NCBI RefSeq assembly: GCF_015546965.1
Contig: NZ_JADMUF010000001.1
Location: 1-64,000 of the forward strand
Reading direction: 5' to 3'
Origin: Collinsella aerofaciens
Lineage (GTDB): Bacteria; Actinomycetota; Coriobacteriia; Coriobacteriales; Coriobacteriaceae
Length of the DNA stretch: 64,000 bases
In this document: piece after piece, positions 47,059-56,624 of the stretch
Numbering within the stretch: the stretch's first letter is position 1
How the letters are laid out: each line of letters starts with the position of its first letter
The notes under the pieces: generated by a model
Told to the model about the DNA's origin: nothing
Database searches by the model: none
The model's input: only the letters and a program-made list of their open reading frames with translations
Translations under genes and position numbers: made by a program

Positions 47059-48876
47059 GTCGGCGTAGGTGAATGTGGTGACGTCGAACATGCCCTCGGG
47101 ACGGATGCGGAGCGTCGGGATTACCGGCAGGGGCAAAAAGATGATGCCCATGATGGGGTCGAGCGGCGGCTCGATACCCATCGCGCGCGCCTTGACCATA
47201 AAGTCGTCGTGCTGCGCTGCGACGTCCTCGGCCGTACCTTCGCTCATTAAGCCGCCAAGTGCCAGCGGAATGCGCGCCACGACCTCGCCATTGCGCACCA
47301 GCACGTGGCCGCCCTGACCCACGGCCCCGACTGCCGCCATCATATCTGCCGCGTTATCGCCCACCACGCACACGTTGTGCGAATCGTGGCCAATCGTGGA
47401 GGCGATGGCGCCGCCCGTAATGGTAAAGCCACGCACCCAGCCGCGACCGATATGCTTGCCGACCAGGCCCAGACCAGCGGGGCCGTCACCGTCCGCACCC
47501 TCAGCCTGCAGCGACACGCCGCGGCCATGACGCTCGATCAGCATGATGCGGCGCAGGCCCTCGGCCGTCTCGGGACGGACCATGCCGGTAATCGCCTTGC
47601 CCGGCACCACGTCAATCACGGCCTCGCCCGGCTTAAAGGCATAGTCGAACACGTCGAGCGAAAGCTCGGGCAGTTTAACGGAGGCGCGCAGCTCATCGGC
47701 AAGGGCTGCAACCTCGGCAGTCTCGGGCGCGACCTCGCCCACAAAGGTGCCGTCCTGTGCCACAAGAGCGCCAGCTGCATACACGCGGTGCGGGGCCTTG
47801 GCAAAGGTCAGGTCGTCGAGCACCAGCAGGTCGGCACGCTTGCCCGGCGCGATGGCGCCACGCAGCTCGTGCGGGTCGCGGCAGCCGTGATCCAAGCCAA
47901 AGGCCTCGGCCGTGGAAAGCGACGCCATGGAGATGGCGACGACCGGGTCAATGCCGGCCTCGACAGCCACGCGGCAGGCATTGTCGATCATGCCGGTCGA
48001 AAGGGCATCGGAAGGAGCGCGGTCGTCGGTCGCAAAGCAGCAGCGACGGGCGCGGGCGGGATTGCCCAGCAGCATCGGCGACAGGTTGGCCAGATCGTGG
48101 CTGCACGTACCCTCGCGCAGCATCACATACATGCCGCGAGACAGCTTGTCGAGCGCCTCCTCGGGAATCGTCGACTCGTGATCGGCGATAATGCCCGCCG
48201 CGGCGTAGGCATTGAGGTCCTTTCCTGCAACGAGCGGTGCATGGCCGTCAACCTGCTTGGATGGGGTCTGGTTGGCAGCATCGATGCGCGCGCAGGTCTC
48301 GGGGTCGGCCATAAAGACGCCCGGCAGGTTCATCATCTCACCCAGGCCAAAGACGTCATCCGGATGCTCGGCGAAGAACGCCTGCATGTCCTCGGCGGTA
48401 ATGACGGCACCGGCCTGCTCGTCGGGCAGCGCCGGCACGCACGAGGGCATCATGTACTTAATGGAGATGGGCGCGCGGCGACCGTCCTCGATCATAAAGC
48501 GCAAGCCGTCGAGACCGGCAACATTGGCAATCTCGTGGCTGTCGGCAATGGCGGTGGTAGTACCGCGCGTCGCGGCCATGCGAGCATACTCGGCGGGACG
48601 GATGTTCGAAGACTCGATATGCAGATGCCCGTCAATAAAACCGGGAGCGAGATAGCGACCTTGGCAGTCGATGACCTCAGTTGCCTCGTAGGTGCCAGCA
48701 GCATCGTCGCGACCATCGTAGAGCACGCCGACGATCACACCGTCCTTGACGGCAACGCTACCGGGCGCCACACGCTGGCCATACACGTCGACGATCTGCG
48801 CATTGGTAAACAGCGTGTCGACGGGCACGCGACCCTCGGCGGCCTCGATCACAGTCCTCATGACCTCAACGGACAT
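47056..48876 (-). CDS. ade: Adenine deaminase
   Basis: Converts adenine to hypoxanthine in purine salvage. The 606-residue amidohydrolase shows HLHIESS (metal-binding His pair and the Ade-specific ESS), ADSHEIANVAG, FGLGEMMN, DGHAPLVAGKDLNAYAAAGI, DHESTIPEEALDKLSRGMYVMLREG, CCFATDDRAPSDAL and, near the C-terminus, TIGHDSHN, the combination that marks the Ade family rather than other deaminases. Length matches the family. AAAGGAG precedes the ATG at 48876 by five bases. It stands alone on the minus strand. Confidence 0.95.
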   Translation of the reverse strand: MSVEVMRTVIEAAEGRVPVDTLFTNAQIVDVYGQRVAPGSVAVKDGVIVGVLYDGRDDAAGTYEATEVIDCQGRYLAPGFIDGHLHIESSNIRPAEYARMAATRGTTTAIADSHEIANVAGLDGLRFMIEDGRRAPISIKYMMPSCVPALPDEQAGAVITAEDMQAFFAEHPDDVFGLGEMMNLPGVFMADPETCARIDAANQTPSKQVDGHAPLVAGKDLNAYAAAGIIADHESTIPEEALDKLSRGMYVMLREGTCSHDLANLSPMLLGNPARARRCCFATDDRAPSDALSTGMIDNACRVAVEAGIDPVVAISMASLSTAEAFGLDHGCRDPHELRGAIAPGKRADLLVLDDLTFAKAPHRVYAAGALVAQDGTFVGEVAPETAEVAALADELRASVKLPELSLDVFDYAFKPGEAVIDVVPGKAITGMVRPETAEGLRRIMLIERHGRGVSLQAEGADGDGPAGLGLVGKHIGRGWVRGFTITGGAIASTIGHDSHNVCVVGDNAADMMAAVGAVGQGGHVLVRNGEVVARIPLALGGLMSEGTAEDVAAQHDDFMVKARAMGIEPPLDPIMGIIFLPLPVIPTLRIRPEGMFDVTTFTYAD

Positions 48877-49090
48877 ACATACTCCTTTAACTGTAGAAAT
48901 AACTGCAGAGCGGACGAGCCTTCACCGCAGCAAGCCAACAGCCATTGTATGCCCAAAAGGAGGCCGCCGATAACACCCCTTCCGTTTAACGGCACACGCC
49001 GCTTGGCGCAATGGGGACTGCCGCTGAGCACCAATACAAGGAGTGTCCCAAAGCGCCGGCACAGACGATATGAGCAGGACATAAAACATT

Positions 49091-49186
49091 GGGAGCCCCC
49101 GGCATGAAAGTCCGCGGATTAGGCCGACAATGGTGAGTGTCTAATTCAGCCGCGGCGGCCACGCCGCATTCATGGAAGGGGCTCCC
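49091..49186 (+). promoter_or_regulatory. Stem-loop that masks the transposase ribosome binding site
   Basis: GGGAGCCCC (49091-49099) is exactly complementary to GGGGCTCCC (49178-49186), which contains the ribosome binding site and abuts the ATG at 49187. A few bases further in, CATG (49103-49106) can pair with CATG (49171-49174), and a GC-rich inner hairpin is present. Transcripts reading in from outside would hide the start. Confidence 0.65.
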
Positions 49187-50299
49187 ATGCTCGATACTAC
49201 CACCTTCGTCGGCCTCGACGTCCACGCCCGCTCGATAAAGGCAGTCTCCCTCGACGTCATGACCGGGGAGGTGCGCTGCGCGACCTTCGGCTACGACGCC
49301 GGGGCAGTCGCGGAGCGGGTGCGGTCCGTGGACCCAAAGGCCAAGTGCGTGTACGAATCCGGGGTCACGGGGTTCGACCTGCAGAAGAGGCTCTCCGGCC
49401 TCGGGGTCGACTGCGTGGTCGGCGCCGTCTCGAAGATGATCAAGCCCAGCGCGGACAGGCGCAGGAAGAGCGACCGCAACGACGCCGAGTTCCTCGCCCG
49501 CATGCTGTCGGTCGGCAACGTGGTCGAGGTGTGGGTCCCCGACGACGAGTGCGAGGCCGCCCGCGACCTGACCAGGGCGCTCGAGGACGCGAGGGACGAC
49601 CTCTCGCGCTCGAAGCAGCGGCTCTCCAAGTTCCTGCTCAGGCACGGGCTCGTCTTCGACGAGAGGACGCCCACCGGCCGCAGGAAGGGCAACTGGACCC
49701 GGGCGCACTGGTCCTGGATCGAGTCGATTAGGTTCGCGGAGGGGGCCGACAACGACGTGCTCGCCTACTACGTCGACGCGGTCAGGCGGGCGGCGGAGGA
49801 GAAGGCGAGGCTCGAGGGGCTCGTCGAGGCCGAGGCCCGCAAGCCCAGGTGGAGGAGGAGGGTCGACTCCCTGCGCTGCCTCAAGGGCGTCGACACCGCG
49901 ACGGCCGCCGACCTCGTGTTCGAGGCCGGCGAGTTCTCGAGGTTCAGGAACGCCCGGTCGTTCGCCGCATGGGTCGGCCTGACGCCCTCCGAGCACTCCA
50001 GCGGGGAGAGCGACCGCAGGGGCACGATCACCAAGGCGGGCAACAAACACCTGAGGAAGGCGCTGGTCGAGGCCGCGTGGCACTACCTGACGTGCTCGGG
50101 GCGGCCGAAGGACCTCGCCAAGGGCCAGGCCCCGGACCGGGTCGCCCGCAGGCATGCCGCCAAGGGCGTGCGGAGGCTGGTCGAGAGGCGGGAGGCGCTG
50201 CTCGCGCGCGGGGTCCACAACAACAAGGCGAACGTGGCCACGGCGCGCGAGCTCGCCTGCTGGGTGTGGGCGGTCGGCCTCATGGCCGAGGAGGCGTAG
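49187..50299 (+). CDS. IS110-family transposase (DEDD recombinase)
   Basis: A 370-residue recombinase. The N-terminal RuvC-like domain has GLDVHARS (first Asp), YESGVTGF (Glu) and SDRNDAEFLARM (two Asp), the DEDD set. The C-terminal transposase_20 domain contains LRCLKGVDTATAADLVFEAGEF, RSFAAWVGLTPSEHSSG and the conserved Ser region near ITKAGNKHLRKALVEAAW. Members use an element-encoded bridge RNA to choose target and donor DNA. The ATG at 49187 has AAGGGG upstream; another ATG lies five codons earlier. It appears intact and so may be active. Confidence 0.92.
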   Translation: MLDTTTFVGLDVHARSIKAVSLDVMTGEVRCATFGYDAGAVAERVRSVDPKAKCVYESGVTGFDLQKRLSGLGVDCVVGAVSKMIKPSADRRRKSDRNDAEFLARMLSVGNVVEVWVPDDECEAARDLTRALEDARDDLSRSKQRLSKFLLRHGLVFDERTPTGRRKGNWTRAHWSWIESIRFAEGADNDVLAYYVDAVRRAAEEKARLEGLVEAEARKPRWRRRVDSLRCLKGVDTATAADLVFEAGEFSRFRNARSFAAWVGLTPSEHSSGESDRRGTITKAGNKHLRKALVEAAWHYLTCSGRPKDLAKGQAPDRVARRHAAKGVRRLVERREALLARGVHNNKANVATARELACWVWAVGLMAEEA

Positions 50300-50553
50300 G
50301 GGGCCGGTCCCCCGCACATAAGCCGATCACCCCGGAAGCGGTTTGATCCGAAGCCGTTGAGGCGAACCTCAGGTCCCTTTTCTGCGAGCGCCCAGGGCGC
50401 CACACGCGTGCACAGACTGTCGGTTCGACGAAGAAGCCTCAGCCGTAGCAACGGATTGCCCAGCGAGAGATCGCCACGGGCGGATATTAAACTGCAAAGA
50501 CGAGCGTCGGGAAGACACGCCGAGGTCGCCGCGGACGGGTTGATATAGGGAGA

Positions 50554-50585
50554 GGGCCTGACCCCATATCGTTGGGGCCAGGCCC
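50554..50585 (+). terminator. Terminator-like hairpin right of the IS element
   Basis: GGGCCTG pairs with CAGGCCC and CCCC with GGGG inside, followed by GATTTTG. It lies in the 516-base gene-free stretch 50300-50815, whose first 245 bases are the right non-coding end of the insertion sequence. Confidence 0.55.
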
Positions 50586-50677
50586 GATTTTGCCTCTTGA
50601 CAATGTCCTGCTCATATTAAAAGGAACGTCCCAAAGTGCCAACAACGGAAGCGCCGATGTTTTGGCAACGACAGCGA

Positions 50678-50776
50678 GCGGGCCGCATTTGAGACAAGGT
50701 GGCGTGAAACGAAAGGGCGCTGACCTTCTGGTCGCGCCCTTGAAGTTGAACGTCAGATTGTCCAAATGCGGCCCGC
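50678..50776. repeat. Large two-part palindrome downstream of tyrS
   Basis: The outer arms (50678-50697 and 50758-50776) are complementary over 19 bp with one bulge. The inner AAGGGCGC (50713-50720) pairs with GCGCCCTT (50734-50741). The design, two stems one inside the other, is like the element at 33868-33990 but the sequence differs. A further perfect dyad, CCGCCGTTC/GAACGGCGG, lies at 50792-50813 by the tyrS stop. Confidence 0.8.
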
Positions 50777-50815
50777 GCAGCGTCGGCCGGTCCGCCGTTC
50801 GTTAGAACGGCGGAA

Positions 50816-52027
50816 CTAAATCAACTTGAAGCCCTTGCGCTTGCCTACGGAGAGGGTGTCGCCCAGCTTGAGGGCGCTAGGATCGATGTTATAGCTCTTG
50901 GGAGCCACGGCCTTGCCGTTGATCTTGACGCCGCCGCCATCGATATCGCGACGGGCCTGGCCGGCGCTGGCAGAAAGACCCAGGTCCTTGAGCAGGCCAG
51001 CGAGGTAAATCTGGCCCTCGTCGTTGACGGTCAGCTCAACGTGCTTCTCGGGGAAGTCGGCGAGCTGGCCCTCCTTGAATACGCGGTCGAACTCGGCCTG
51101 AGCCTCGTCGCCGGCGCCGGCGCCGTGGTAGGTGTCGCACAGGTCACGGCCCAGAGCGCGCTTGAGCTCATAGGGATCGGCAGAGCCGTCGGCCAGAGCG
51201 GCGTCGATCTTGTCGACCTCGGCCGGGGTGAGCGAGCTCGCCAGGCGGTAGTACTTGCCGATCATCTCATCGGGAATGGACATGGTCTTGCCGAACATGT
51301 CCTTGGGAGCGTCGGTCAGGCCGATGTAGTTGCCATAGGACTTGGACATCTTGCGCACGCCGTCGGTGCCCTCGAGCAGCGGCATGGTGAGCGCGATCTG
51401 CGGCTCCATGCCCATCTTCTCCATGAGCTCACGGCCGGCGAGCAGGTTGAAGAGCTGGTCGGTGCCGCCCATCTCCACGTCGGCCTTGATCTGCACGGAG
51501 TCGAAAGCCTGCATCACGGGATACAGGAACTCGTGCAGGGCGATCGGCGTCTGAGACTGGTAGCGCTTGGTAAAGTCATCGCGCTCAAGAATGCGGGCGA
51601 CGGTGAACTTGGAGCACACCTGCAGCAGACCGGCCAGGTCCATCGAAAGGATCCAGTCACCGTTGTGCACGATGGTGGTCTTCTCGGGATCCAGGATCTT
51701 CATGGCCTGGCTCACGTAGGTCTCAGCGTTGGCCTCGATCTGCTCCTGCGAAAGCTGCGGACGGGTGGAATTCTTGCCCGAAGGGTCGCCAATCAACGCG
51801 GTACCGTTGCCGATGATGAGGGTGACGTTGTGGCCCAGGTCCTGGAACTGACGCATCTTGCGCAGGGGCACGGCGTGGCCCAGGTGCAGGTCGGGGCTGG
51901 TGGGATCGACGCCGAGCTTGATGTTGAGGGGCTCGCCCTTCTCAAGCTTCTTGCGAAGGTCGGCCTCGGGGACGATTTGGGCAGCGCCCGAGGTGATGAT
52001 ACGCATTTGCTCGTCAACAGACAGCAT
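50816..52027 (-). CDS. tyrS: Tyrosyl-tRNA synthetase
   Basis: Charges tRNA-Tyr. The 403-residue class I enzyme has the HIGH-type motif in SPDLHLGHAVPLRKM, the tyrosine site VEMGGTDQLFNLLAGRELM, the KMSKS loop in DGVRKMSKSYGNYIGL, and a C-terminal S4-like RNA-binding domain (GLSASAGQARRDIDGGGVKINGKAV). This is the HLGH-type TyrRS (TyrS2/TyrZ-like). AAAGGAGG precedes the ATG at 52027. Only 96 bases separate it from the U32 peptidase gene, and no T-box leader fits in that space. Confidence 0.96.
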   Translation of the reverse strand: MLSVDEQMRIITSGAAQIVPEADLRKKLEKGEPLNIKLGVDPTSPDLHLGHAVPLRKMRQFQDLGHNVTLIIGNGTALIGDPSGKNSTRPQLSQEQIEANAETYVSQAMKILDPEKTTIVHNGDWILSMDLAGLLQVCSKFTVARILERDDFTKRYQSQTPIALHEFLYPVMQAFDSVQIKADVEMGGTDQLFNLLAGRELMEKMGMEPQIALTMPLLEGTDGVRKMSKSYGNYIGLTDAPKDMFGKTMSIPDEMIGKYYRLASSLTPAEVDKIDAALADGSADPYELKRALGRDLCDTYHGAGAGDEAQAEFDRVFKEGQLADFPEKHVELTVNDEGQIYLAGLLKDLGLSASAGQARRDIDGGGVKINGKAVAPKSYNIDPSALKLGDTLSVGKRKGFKLI

Positions 52028-52123
52028 TGGGTATCCTCCTTTTGCTATAGCACCCTCGCCGAAAACGGCGGTGCTGGAAGTCCATAAACTCTCATATGAT
52101 AACAAACTGACGCGACGCGGCAC

Positions 52124-54082
52124 CTACGACAGGAAAATCCTCGTCCTGCCGCATGCGTCAATGGCAACTGGCAGACGTGTACCGTCACGCTCGACCAGAT
52201 AGCGTACCTGCCGACGACGCAAGCAGTCGCGGCAACGGACCTGTCCCGTCGCATCGGTGGCACAGACGCCCTCGGCGGTCAGCAGGCAGTGCTCGCACAC
52301 CATAAGCTCGGGACGGTCGGCGTCGACCGGACCCGAGACGCCGGGTTCAGCAGCCAGTTCGGCAATACGCTCCGCATCATTACCGAGCAACTCGGCCGGC
52401 AAGTACACCCGCCCCGCACCGAGTCCGCGCAGCCAGGTAAGCGTGGCCCGATTCGCGCAGAACACCGGCGCCGCCACGTCAAACGTCACGCCCAGCTCGC
52501 GAGCGATCACCACCTGTCCCAAGTTGCGGCAGACGACGCGCCCGGCACGCTGCATCAGTGAGCGGGTCCGGTCAGCGTCACCTGTGCGGTACACCTCGTC
52601 AAGCACCACAACGGCGTCGGACAAATCGAGTTCTCCGCGCGGGTCGGCATCCATCAGCTGCCAAGCAAAAACCATGCGAGCGGGAACCGCGCACCCCACC
52701 AACTCCGTCGACGCACCGCCATCCACCGCAACGTCCTCAAAGGGCAGTACCTCAACGGCACGTGCAACGGGCGCAATCGCATCCGCCTCGGCCCGCATGC
52801 GCTCCAACACCGCCGCCGTCTGATCCAACACGCCGGCGCTGCGAATCAGGTACACCTCGCAGCCCGCGTCCACCTTACGCTTGCAATGCACGACGATGCG
52901 CTTCCCCGCTGCGGCATCCACCGGGCAGGGCACCTGCGGCCAGCGCTTGGGCACATCGGGACGCGCGTCGACACCCGGATAGAACCGAATCTCGAGCGTG
53001 TCGCCCGCCGCCACGGCGGCGTCGAGCTCAACGGTCACCTCTTCGTGGCCCACAGCGACCAAACGCCCCACGCGCACGCCCTGGTTAATTGCGCGCTCAA
53101 AGCTCATCAGCTCGGCACCCGAACGCCCTCGCAGGTACGCATCGGTAAACCCACGGTTAAACGACCTCCCCAGCTCGCGTTCAAGCTCTTCCACGGCATC
53201 GGGGTCCCACGCGCCGTCGCGCAGCATATCGAGCGCCCGGCGCCACACCCGCACCACGTTGAATACGTAATCGGGGTTCTTCATGCGCCCCTCAATCTTG
53301 AGCGACGCCACGCCGGCATCCACAAGCTCGGGCAGATGCGCAATACCCAGATAGTCGCGCGGGCACAGCAGGCGATCTCCCTCGACGGCGACAACACTCT
53401 GCCCCGCCTCGTCCACCAGGTCGTACGCCAGACGGCACGGCTGCGTGCAGTCGCCGCGCATCGCCGAGCGCCCACGCCGCAGGGCCGAGAACTCGCACGC
53501 CCCCGAATAGCCGATGCAAATCGCACCGTGGCAGAATACCTCGATGGGCACGCCCGTGGCACATAGCGCCGCAATCTCGTCGACCGCCAGCTCGCGTGCC
53601 GTCGTCACGCGCTCAACTCCCAACTCCTTGGCAGCCAACTGCACGGCACCCTCGCTATGAGCGCCCGCCTGCGTGGACAGGTGAATCTCGACCCCGGGAA
53701 TCGCCGCGCGCAGCGCGCAGGCCAACCCGGCATCGGCGACAATCAGAGCATCGGCGCCCAACTCCAGTGCATGAGCTCCCAGCGCCACCGCATCGGACAG
53801 CTCATCGTCAAACACGAACACGTTGAGCGTCACGTACACGCGCACGCCATGGGCATGCGCCACGGCGCAGCCGCGCGCAAACTCGTCATCCGTAAAGCCA
53901 TGCGCGCTCACGCGGGCGTTAAAGCCGCCCAACCCCGCATAGATGGCATCGGCACCCGCGGCGATGGCCGCAAGCATCTGGTCGAGCCCGCCCGCCGGCG
54001 CCAGCAGCTCGGGCAGCGCCGCACCGGCAGCATCCAATCCAGTCTCGTATTGTCCGCTCGGCCCCATCGCCCGAATCGCCAT
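52124..54082 (-). CDS. U32-family peptidase/RNA-hydroxylation protein-like
   Basis: A 652-residue protein of the U32 group, with PELLAPAGGLDQMLAAIAAGADAIYAGLGGFNAR at the N-terminus, HLSTQAGAHSEGAV, the signature EVFCHGAICIGYSGACEFSAL and the cysteines of GDCTQPCRLAYDL, then SLKIEGRMKNPDYV. Relatives TrhP and RlhA act in tRNA or rRNA uridine or cytidine hydroxylation with an iron-sulfur cofactor; others are called collagenase-like. The C-terminal half is a DUF3656-like barrel, and the last 60 residues carry CEHC and CRDC pairs. AAGGAG lies seven bases before the ATG at 54082. Confidence 0.9.
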   Translation of the reverse strand: MAIRAMGPSGQYETGLDAAGAALPELLAPAGGLDQMLAAIAAGADAIYAGLGGFNARVSAHGFTDDEFARGCAVAHAHGVRVYVTLNVFVFDDELSDAVALGAHALELGADALIVADAGLACALRAAIPGVEIHLSTQAGAHSEGAVQLAAKELGVERVTTARELAVDEIAALCATGVPIEVFCHGAICIGYSGACEFSALRRGRSAMRGDCTQPCRLAYDLVDEAGQSVVAVEGDRLLCPRDYLGIAHLPELVDAGVASLKIEGRMKNPDYVFNVVRVWRRALDMLRDGAWDPDAVEELERELGRSFNRGFTDAYLRGRSGAELMSFERAINQGVRVGRLVAVGHEEVTVELDAAVAAGDTLEIRFYPGVDARPDVPKRWPQVPCPVDAAAGKRIVVHCKRKVDAGCEVYLIRSAGVLDQTAAVLERMRAEADAIAPVARAVEVLPFEDVAVDGGASTELVGCAVPARMVFAWQLMDADPRGELDLSDAVVVLDEVYRTGDADRTRSLMQRAGRVVCRNLGQVVIARELGVTFDVAAPVFCANRATLTWLRGLGAGRVYLPAELLGNDAERIAELAAEPGVSGPVDADRPELMVCEHCLLTAEGVCATDATGQVRCRDCLRRRQVRYLVERDGTRLPVAIDACGRTRIFLS

Positions 54083-54244
54083 CGGCAAACTCCTTACCAA
54101 GGTATGCATTCACTCTGAAAAATGCCGTCTTCCAGCATACACGAGGCCTCGCGCGCCCCGTTTGGTTTATCGTGTAATAACTTATGTCCATCCTGCCTCG
54201 ACGGCACATCCACCGTCCGGCACGACATACCTGGAGGTCAATAT

Positions 54245-56437
54245 ATGGGTCCTCGCCAACGACAGGGACGCAGCCGTTCAAAGACGCATGCTCTGCCCAT
54301 AATCCTGCTCTCATTTTTGGGCTTTTTGCTTATCGCGGGCGTCGCGTTTGGCATCGGCATGGTCGGCAACGTCAACCGCTGGCTGTCCGATCTGCCCGAC
54401 TACACCGACGCCAACGCGTATCTGGTGAGCGAGCCCACCGAGATCGTCGACTGCAACGGCAACAAGATCGCGAGCTTCTACACGCAAAACCGCAAGTCCA
54501 TCACCAAGGACGAGGTCTCCCCCTACGTGCTGCAGGGCACCGTTGACGTCGAGGACGAGCGCTTCTACGAGCACGGCGGTATCGACCTGTGGGGTATCGC
54601 GCGTGCTGCGGTGGCAACCCTCGGCGGCGGGCACGAAGGCGCCTCGACTATCACCCAGCAGCTGGTGCGCAACACCATCCTGCAGGAGGAGCAGTTCGAC
54701 TCGACCATCGAGCGTAAGGTGCGCGAGGCCTACATCGCCATCAAGATGGAGGACATGTACTCCAAAGACGAGATCCTCATGATGTACCTCAACACCATCT
54801 ATTACGGCCACGGCGCCTACGGCATCGAGGCCGCAGCCGAAACCTATCTGTCCAAGAGCGCCGCCGACCTCACCCTGAGCGAGGCCGCACTGTTGATCGG
54901 CCTTCCCAACTCACCCTCGCAGTACGACCCCACGGTCAACCCCGACCTGGCGCTGTCCCGTCGCAACAAGGTCCTTGACAACATGTTGCGCCTGGGCCAC
55001 ATCACGCAGGAGGAGCACGATGCCGCACAGGCCGAGCCCATCACCCTCAACGTGACCGAGATTTCGGGCAGCGGCGTCGACGTATACTCGCAGCCCTACT
55101 TTGTCGCCTATGTTAAGCAGCTGCTGGAGCAGGAGTTCTCGACCGACGTGCTCTTTAAGGGCGGCCTGACCGTCAAGACCACCATCGACCCCACGATGCA
55201 GCAGGTGGCAGAGAATGCCGTCCGCGAGCAGCTCGACACGCTCTCACTCGACGGCCTGGACATGGGCATGGTCGTCGTCGACCCCAAGACCGGCTACATC
55301 AAGTGCATGGTGGGCGGCTATGACTACAACGCCGACGAGAACCACGTAAACCATGCCACGGCCAAGCGTCCCGTCGGCTCCACCTTTAAGGCCTTTACGC
55401 TGGCAACTGCCATCCAAAACGGCATGAACCCCAACGTCACCCTCAACTGCAACTCGCCGCTCAAGGCCAAGGGCACCACGACCGAGGTCCAAAACTACGC
55501 CAACCATAGCTATGGCAACATCACGCTTAAGCAGGCAACGGCATACTCCTCCAATACCGGCTACATCCAGGTGGCGGAAGCCGTCGGCAACAGCAAGATC
55601 ATCTCGCTCGTCAAAAAGCTCGGCATCGATCCCGCCAAGGACAACATCGAGGACGTTCCCGTCATGACCCTCGGCACCGGCTCGATCTCGCCGCTCGAGA
55701 TGGCCGCCGCCTACGCGACGTTTGCCAACGGCGGCTACTATCGCCAGCCGATCGCCATCACCGAGATTGACTCTCGTACCGGTTCGGTGCTGTACCAGCA
55801 CACCGACAATCCCTCACAGGTACTTACCGAGGGCGAGGCCGCCGCGGTCACCGATGTTCTGTCCGGCGTCATGAAGGGCGGCGGTACGGGTGCTGCCGGC
55901 GCCCTGAGCGTCAACCAGCCCTATGCCGGCAAGACGGGCACCACCGACAACACCACCAACCTGTGGTTCTGCGGCTATACCCCGCAGCTGGCGTGCGCCC
56001 TGTGGACCGGCTATTCCGCGGGCGAGATTCCCATCCAAAAATACGGCACAGACCTGCTGGGCGACAGCACCAACTTGCCTGTCTTTAAGCGGTTTATGAA
56101 CACCGTTCTGACCGGTACCGAGCGCGAGGAGTTTGCGACCGGAACGGCGCCCACCTACAAGAACAACAGCGTCTGGAAGTTCTACGGCACCAACAACACC
56201 AAGAAGACGGAGAACGACGACAAGGACGAGAACGAGGACGAAGAGGAAACCACAACGACGACGACAACGACGACCACGACCACCGAGACCACGGGCGGCG
56301 ACACCACCGGCGGCACCGGTACGACCGGTGGCTCGACGGGCGGATCCACTGGTGGTTCGACCGGCGGCGATGGCGGCACGCCTACGCCCACTCCCACTCC
56401 CGACCCCTCGCCCACGCCTGACGATACGGTCGGCTAG
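54245..56437 (+). CDS. Class A penicillin-binding protein (transglycosylase/transpeptidase)
   Basis: Builds and cross-links peptidoglycan. The 730-residue protein has a membrane anchor (about 17-40), a GT51 domain with EDERFYEHGGID (Glu103) and GASTITQQLVRN, and a transpeptidase domain with STFK (Ser379-Lys382), SSN (435-437) and KTGT (563-566). The last 80 residues are acidic, then Thr-rich, then Gly/Thr/Pro repeats, a wall-spanning type tail. GGAGG lies seven bases before the ATG at 54245. It is divergent from the U32 gene, so the 162-bp gap must hold both promoters. Confidence 0.94.
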   Translation: MGPRQRQGRSRSKTHALPIILLSFLGFLLIAGVAFGIGMVGNVNRWLSDLPDYTDANAYLVSEPTEIVDCNGNKIASFYTQNRKSITKDEVSPYVLQGTVDVEDERFYEHGGIDLWGIARAAVATLGGGHEGASTITQQLVRNTILQEEQFDSTIERKVREAYIAIKMEDMYSKDEILMMYLNTIYYGHGAYGIEAAAETYLSKSAADLTLSEAALLIGLPNSPSQYDPTVNPDLALSRRNKVLDNMLRLGHITQEEHDAAQAEPITLNVTEISGSGVDVYSQPYFVAYVKQLLEQEFSTDVLFKGGLTVKTTIDPTMQQVAENAVREQLDTLSLDGLDMGMVVVDPKTGYIKCMVGGYDYNADENHVNHATAKRPVGSTFKAFTLATAIQNGMNPNVTLNCNSPLKAKGTTTEVQNYANHSYGNITLKQATAYSSNTGYIQVAEAVGNSKIISLVKKLGIDPAKDNIEDVPVMTLGTGSISPLEMAAAYATFANGGYYRQPIAITEIDSRTGSVLYQHTDNPSQVLTEGEAAAVTDVLSGVMKGGGTGAAGALSVNQPYAGKTGTTDNTTNLWFCGYTPQLACALWTGYSAGEIPIQKYGTDLLGDSTNLPVFKRFMNTVLTGTEREEFATGTAPTYKNNSVWKFYGTNNTKKTENDDKDENEDEEETTTTTTTTTTTTETTGGDTTGGTGTTGGSTGGSTGGSTGGDGGTPTPTPTPDPSPTPDDTVG

Positions 56438-56459
56438 AAATCATCCGGCCATAAGCAAC

Positions 56460-56502
56460 AAGGCCCCCGAGCAGCTTATTAAACTGCTCGGGGGCCTTTT
56501 TA
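56460..56502 (+). terminator. Terminator of the PBP gene
   Basis: A perfect 15-bp stem (AAGGCCCCCGAGCAG, 56460-56474, with 56484-56498) is followed by a T run. Confidence 0.9.
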
Positions 56503-56542
56503 GTTTAAAGCGACCTGATGGGCGGTCTTTATACCGGCAGAC

Positions 56543-56575
56543 AAAAAAGGGTACCGACCAACGTCGATACCCTTT
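56543..56575 (-). terminator. Terminator of argR
   Basis: AAAGGGTA pairs with TACCCTTT across 14 bases and on the minus strand runs into T6. Confidence 0.8.
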
Positions 56576-56624
56576 ACAAGCCACCATGTCAGCGCGCACA
56601 GTGCCGAGCGCACGACCCGCACGC

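Larger units (their letters stand above)
49091..50545 (+). mobile_element. IS110-family insertion sequence (ends approximate)
   Basis: One IS110-type element with a single transposase gene. The left non-coding part starts near the stem-loop at 49091, and the right non-coding part runs about 245 bases beyond the gene. GTCCGCGG (49110-49117) and its complement CCGCGGAC (50529-50536) may be the subterminal inverted repeats of the IS1111 subgroup. Outside, ATATGAGCAGGACAT (49068-49082) has an inverted partner near 50603-50618, and AAGGA..GTCCCAAAG.GCC occurs on both sides, so it seems to have entered a repeat-rich site. Codon use (many AGG) and very high GC differ from neighbours. Exact ends cannot be fixed by eye. 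Confidence 0.75.

Noticed and set aside
52028-52123. T-box leader for tyrS
   Set aside because: Only 96 bases are available and I see no T-box consensus or specifier stem.
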